Of a stretch of DNA of 7,358 nt, positions 6,039 to 7,358 are shown piece after piece. The DNA is from an uncultured Rhizobiaceae group bacterium (GTDB taxonomy: Bacteria; Pseudomonadota; Alphaproteobacteria; Rhizobiales; Rhizobiaceae). The position numbers and the translations under genes were made by a program. The notes below the pieces were generated by a model that did not search any database, was not told where the DNA came from, and worked only from the letters and a program-made list of their open reading frames with translations. Within the stretch, counting starts at the first letter, position 1, and each line of letters opens with the position of its first letter. The stretch lies in the NCBI GenBank assembly GCA_905479965.1, contig CAJQOR010000118.1, positions 1-7,358 of the forward strand. The letters run 5' to 3'.

Positions 6039-6563
6039 CTACGACCAGGCGTAGGCTATTTTGCCAAAGCGTTTATTGTCGAAGGTCTCATGACCAGACG
6101 CTATTTTTTGCCCACCCATGGCTTTATAGAACTGTTTTGCACCTGTATTCTCATCAAGGCTCCACACAACGCAGCCTTGGTGTCCTAAGCTATTTAGGAA
6201 CCTGCGAGACTCTGTGAATAGTTTCTGTCCCAGGCCAACGCCTTGAAACTCTGGTCTTAAATAGAGTTCATAGATTTCGCCTTGTTGGCTGAGTTCTTTC
6301 ACGCGGTTTACACCCAGTGTGGTATAGCCTGCAATAACATTGCCAACATCCAACACAAGAACATTTGCCGATCCATTGATTGCACGACCCCACCAGTTGG
6401 CGTTACGGCGTTCAAACATTTCACGCAAAGATTTATGAGGTAGCATACCATTATACGCGCCTTCCCAAGAAAGGCGGTGTGTCTGTGCAACCTGCCAAGT
6501 ATCCTCAGGTTCTGCGGGGCGTATGTCTATCGTCAAAGCATCCATGAGCTTAGTAAAAGACAT
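6039..6563 (-). CDS. GNAT family N-acetyltransferase
   Basis: The 174-residue protein has the GNAT fold, which moves an acetyl group from acetyl-CoA to an amine of a protein, peptide or small molecule. The N-terminal strand IDIRPAEPEDTWQVAQTH (12-29) is typical. The acetyl-CoA pyrophosphate loop is QGVGLG (107-112) within YLRPEFQGVGLGQKLF, and the C-terminal part has DENTGAKQFYKAMGGQ (137-152), the usual helix and turn near the catalytic site. The substrate cannot be read from sequence. The start at 6563 has no good ribosome binding site. Met7 at 6545 is an alternative that lies just before the first strand but is no better supported. Only about 33 bp separate its start from the A-run of the typA terminator, so its promoter must overlap that terminator or it depends on read-through. 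Confidence 0.87.
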   Translation of the reverse strand: MSFTKLMDALTIDIRPAEPEDTWQVAQTHRLSWEGAYNGMLPHKSLREMFERRNANWWGRAINGSANVLVLDVGNVIAGYTTLGVNRVKELSQQGEIYELYLRPEFQGVGLGQKLFTESRRFLNSLGHQGCVVWSLDENTGAKQFYKAMGGQKIASGHETFDNKRFGKIAYAWS

Positions 6564-6595
6564 TTTTAACCATTTATAAAGGATTTTTTTAAATT

Positions 6596-6633
6596 AAAAA
6601 AAACCGCCCACAGTTTCATAACTATGGGCGGTT
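6596..6633 (-). terminator. Intrinsic terminator of typA
   Basis: AACCGCCCA (6602-6610) and TGGGCGGTT (6625-6633) form a 9-bp stem, extended after one mismatch by AGTT/AACT around a TCAT loop. On the minus strand it is followed by a run of eight T (plus-strand A at 6596-6603). It lies 24 bp past the typA stop and reads as a strong terminator for typA. On the plus strand it lacks a T-run. Confidence 0.92.
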
Positions 6634-6657
6634 CAGAATTAAGTTGAAAAGCTGTAC

Positions 6658-7358
6658 TTAAGAGGCACGCGCTTTTTCAAAACGCTTACGCTCATGTGTG
6701 TCGAGATAGAGCTTGCGAAGACGGATATTTTTCGGTGTTACTTCCATCAATTCATCGTCTTGGATCCAAGATAAAGCGCGTTCAAGCGTCATTTTAATAG
6801 GCGTTGTAAGCTTCACAGCTTCATCTTTACCAGATGCGCGCATGTTGGTAAGCTTCTTACCTTTTAGGATGTTGATCTCAAGATCGTTTGGACGATTATG
6901 AATACCAACGATCATACCAGCGTAAACTTTCTCGCCTGAGCCAATGATAAATGGTCCACGATCTTCAAGGTTAAACATTGCGTAAGCAACTGACTCACCT
7001 TGTTCTTGTGAAATTAGAACACCATTGTTACGTCCACCTATTGGGCCCTTATATGGCTCATAAGCATGGAACAAGCGGTTCATGATGGCTGTGCCGCGTG
7101 TATCAGTCATAAGCTCTGATTGATAACCAATCAAACCGCGCGTTGGTGCGTGGAAGACAAGACGCTGGCGTGTGCCGCCAGATGAGCGCAATTCAATCAT
7201 ATCGCCTTTGCGCTCAGACATTTTCTGAACGATAACGCCTGAATATTCTTCATCAACGTCGATGACAACTTCTTCAACCGGCTCTAGTTTCTCGCCGTTT
7301 TCTTCTTTCATCACAACGCGCGGACGAGACACTGCGATCTCAAAGCCTTCGCGGCGCA
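6658..7358 (-). CDS. typA: Translational GTPase TypA/BipA, C-terminal 232 residues; start lies beyond the right edge
   Basis: TypA/BipA is a ribosome-associated GTPase related to EF-G and LepA that helps 50S assembly and stress or cold adaptation. The frame enters from the right edge as RREGFEIAVSRPRV, before the GTG at 7332, so that GTG is internal and not the start. The visible part covers the end of the EF-G-like domain V (to about VIVQKMSERKGDM) and the BipA-specific C-terminal domain, including RGLIGYQSE, DTRGTA, the GGRNNGVLIS segment and EKVYAGMIVG. It ends with a basic tail, RKRFEKARAS. The family is usually about 605-610 residues, so the GTPase domain and roughly 60% of the protein are outside the window. 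Nothing in the visible part is truncated or frameshifted. Its terminator follows at 6596-6633. Confidence 0.97.
   Translation of the reverse strand, partial: RREGFEIAVSRPRVVMKEENGEKLEPVEEVVIDVDEEYSGVIVQKMSERKGDMIELRSSGGTRQRLVFHAPTRGLIGYQSELMTDTRGTAIMNRLFHAYEPYKGPIGGRNNGVLISQEQGESVAYAMFNLEDRGPFIIGSGEKVYAGMIVGIHNRPNDLEINILKGKKLTNMRASGKDEAVKLTTPIKMTLERALSWIQDDELMEVTPKNIRLRKLYLDTHERKRFEKARAS

Noticed and set aside
1..7358. Mobile elements, CRISPR arrays, tRNA or rRNA genes, cobalamin riboswitch
   Set aside because: No terminal repeats, transposase motifs, regular spaced repeats or clover-leaf-like segments were seen. The gap before the adenosyltransferase pair shows no recognisable cobalamin-box conservation.

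Overview
The window looks like ordinary chromosome from an alphaproteobacterium, most likely Hyphomicrobiales (Rhizobiales-like), with fairly low G+C and A/T-rich gaps. The evidence is a twin-transmembrane HIG1-type small protein immediately ahead of a PduO-type cobalamin adenosyltransferase, an alphaproteobacterial-style rhomboid N-terminus (MFIPLYD..), and yggT, ppa and typA close together. The genus cannot be fixed from sequence alone. There is no sign of phage, insertion sequences, CRISPR or recent transfer.

Left part (1-2048). A membrane protein of unknown function enters from the left edge on the minus strand, with its start at 239. It is divergent from a plus-strand cluster: the twin-TM protein (485-682), the cob(I)yrinic acid a,c-diamide adenosyltransferase (685-1263, only 2 nt further on) and a rhomboid-family intramembrane serine protease (1347-2048). 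The divergent gap holds a 15-bp palindrome and a 10-bp direct repeat repeated at 31 bp.

Centre (2049-4753). One large gene encodes an 848-residue membrane-bound hybrid sensor histidine kinase: TM, extracytoplasmic region, TM, coiled coil, HisKA, HATPase_c, REC, REC. It has no HPt domain and no partner gene beside it. Its Shine-Dalgarno lies in the 3' arm of an 8-bp hairpin. An upstream segment could pair alternatively with the 5' arm, which makes this leader the most interesting non-coding feature of the window.

Right part (4754-7358). A yggT-family membrane protein (4896-5186, plus) faces ppa (5299-5826, minus) across a strong two-way intrinsic terminator. Further right on the minus strand are a GNAT acetyltransferase (6039-6563) and the C-terminal 232 residues of the ribosome-associated GTPase TypA/BipA (6658 to the right edge), separated by a second strong terminator belonging to typA.

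The genes are mostly housekeeping or membrane/signalling functions in separate short transcription units. The only tight pair is the twin-TM protein with the adenosyltransferase. I found no convincing new multi-gene system; the points worth a second look are regulatory.
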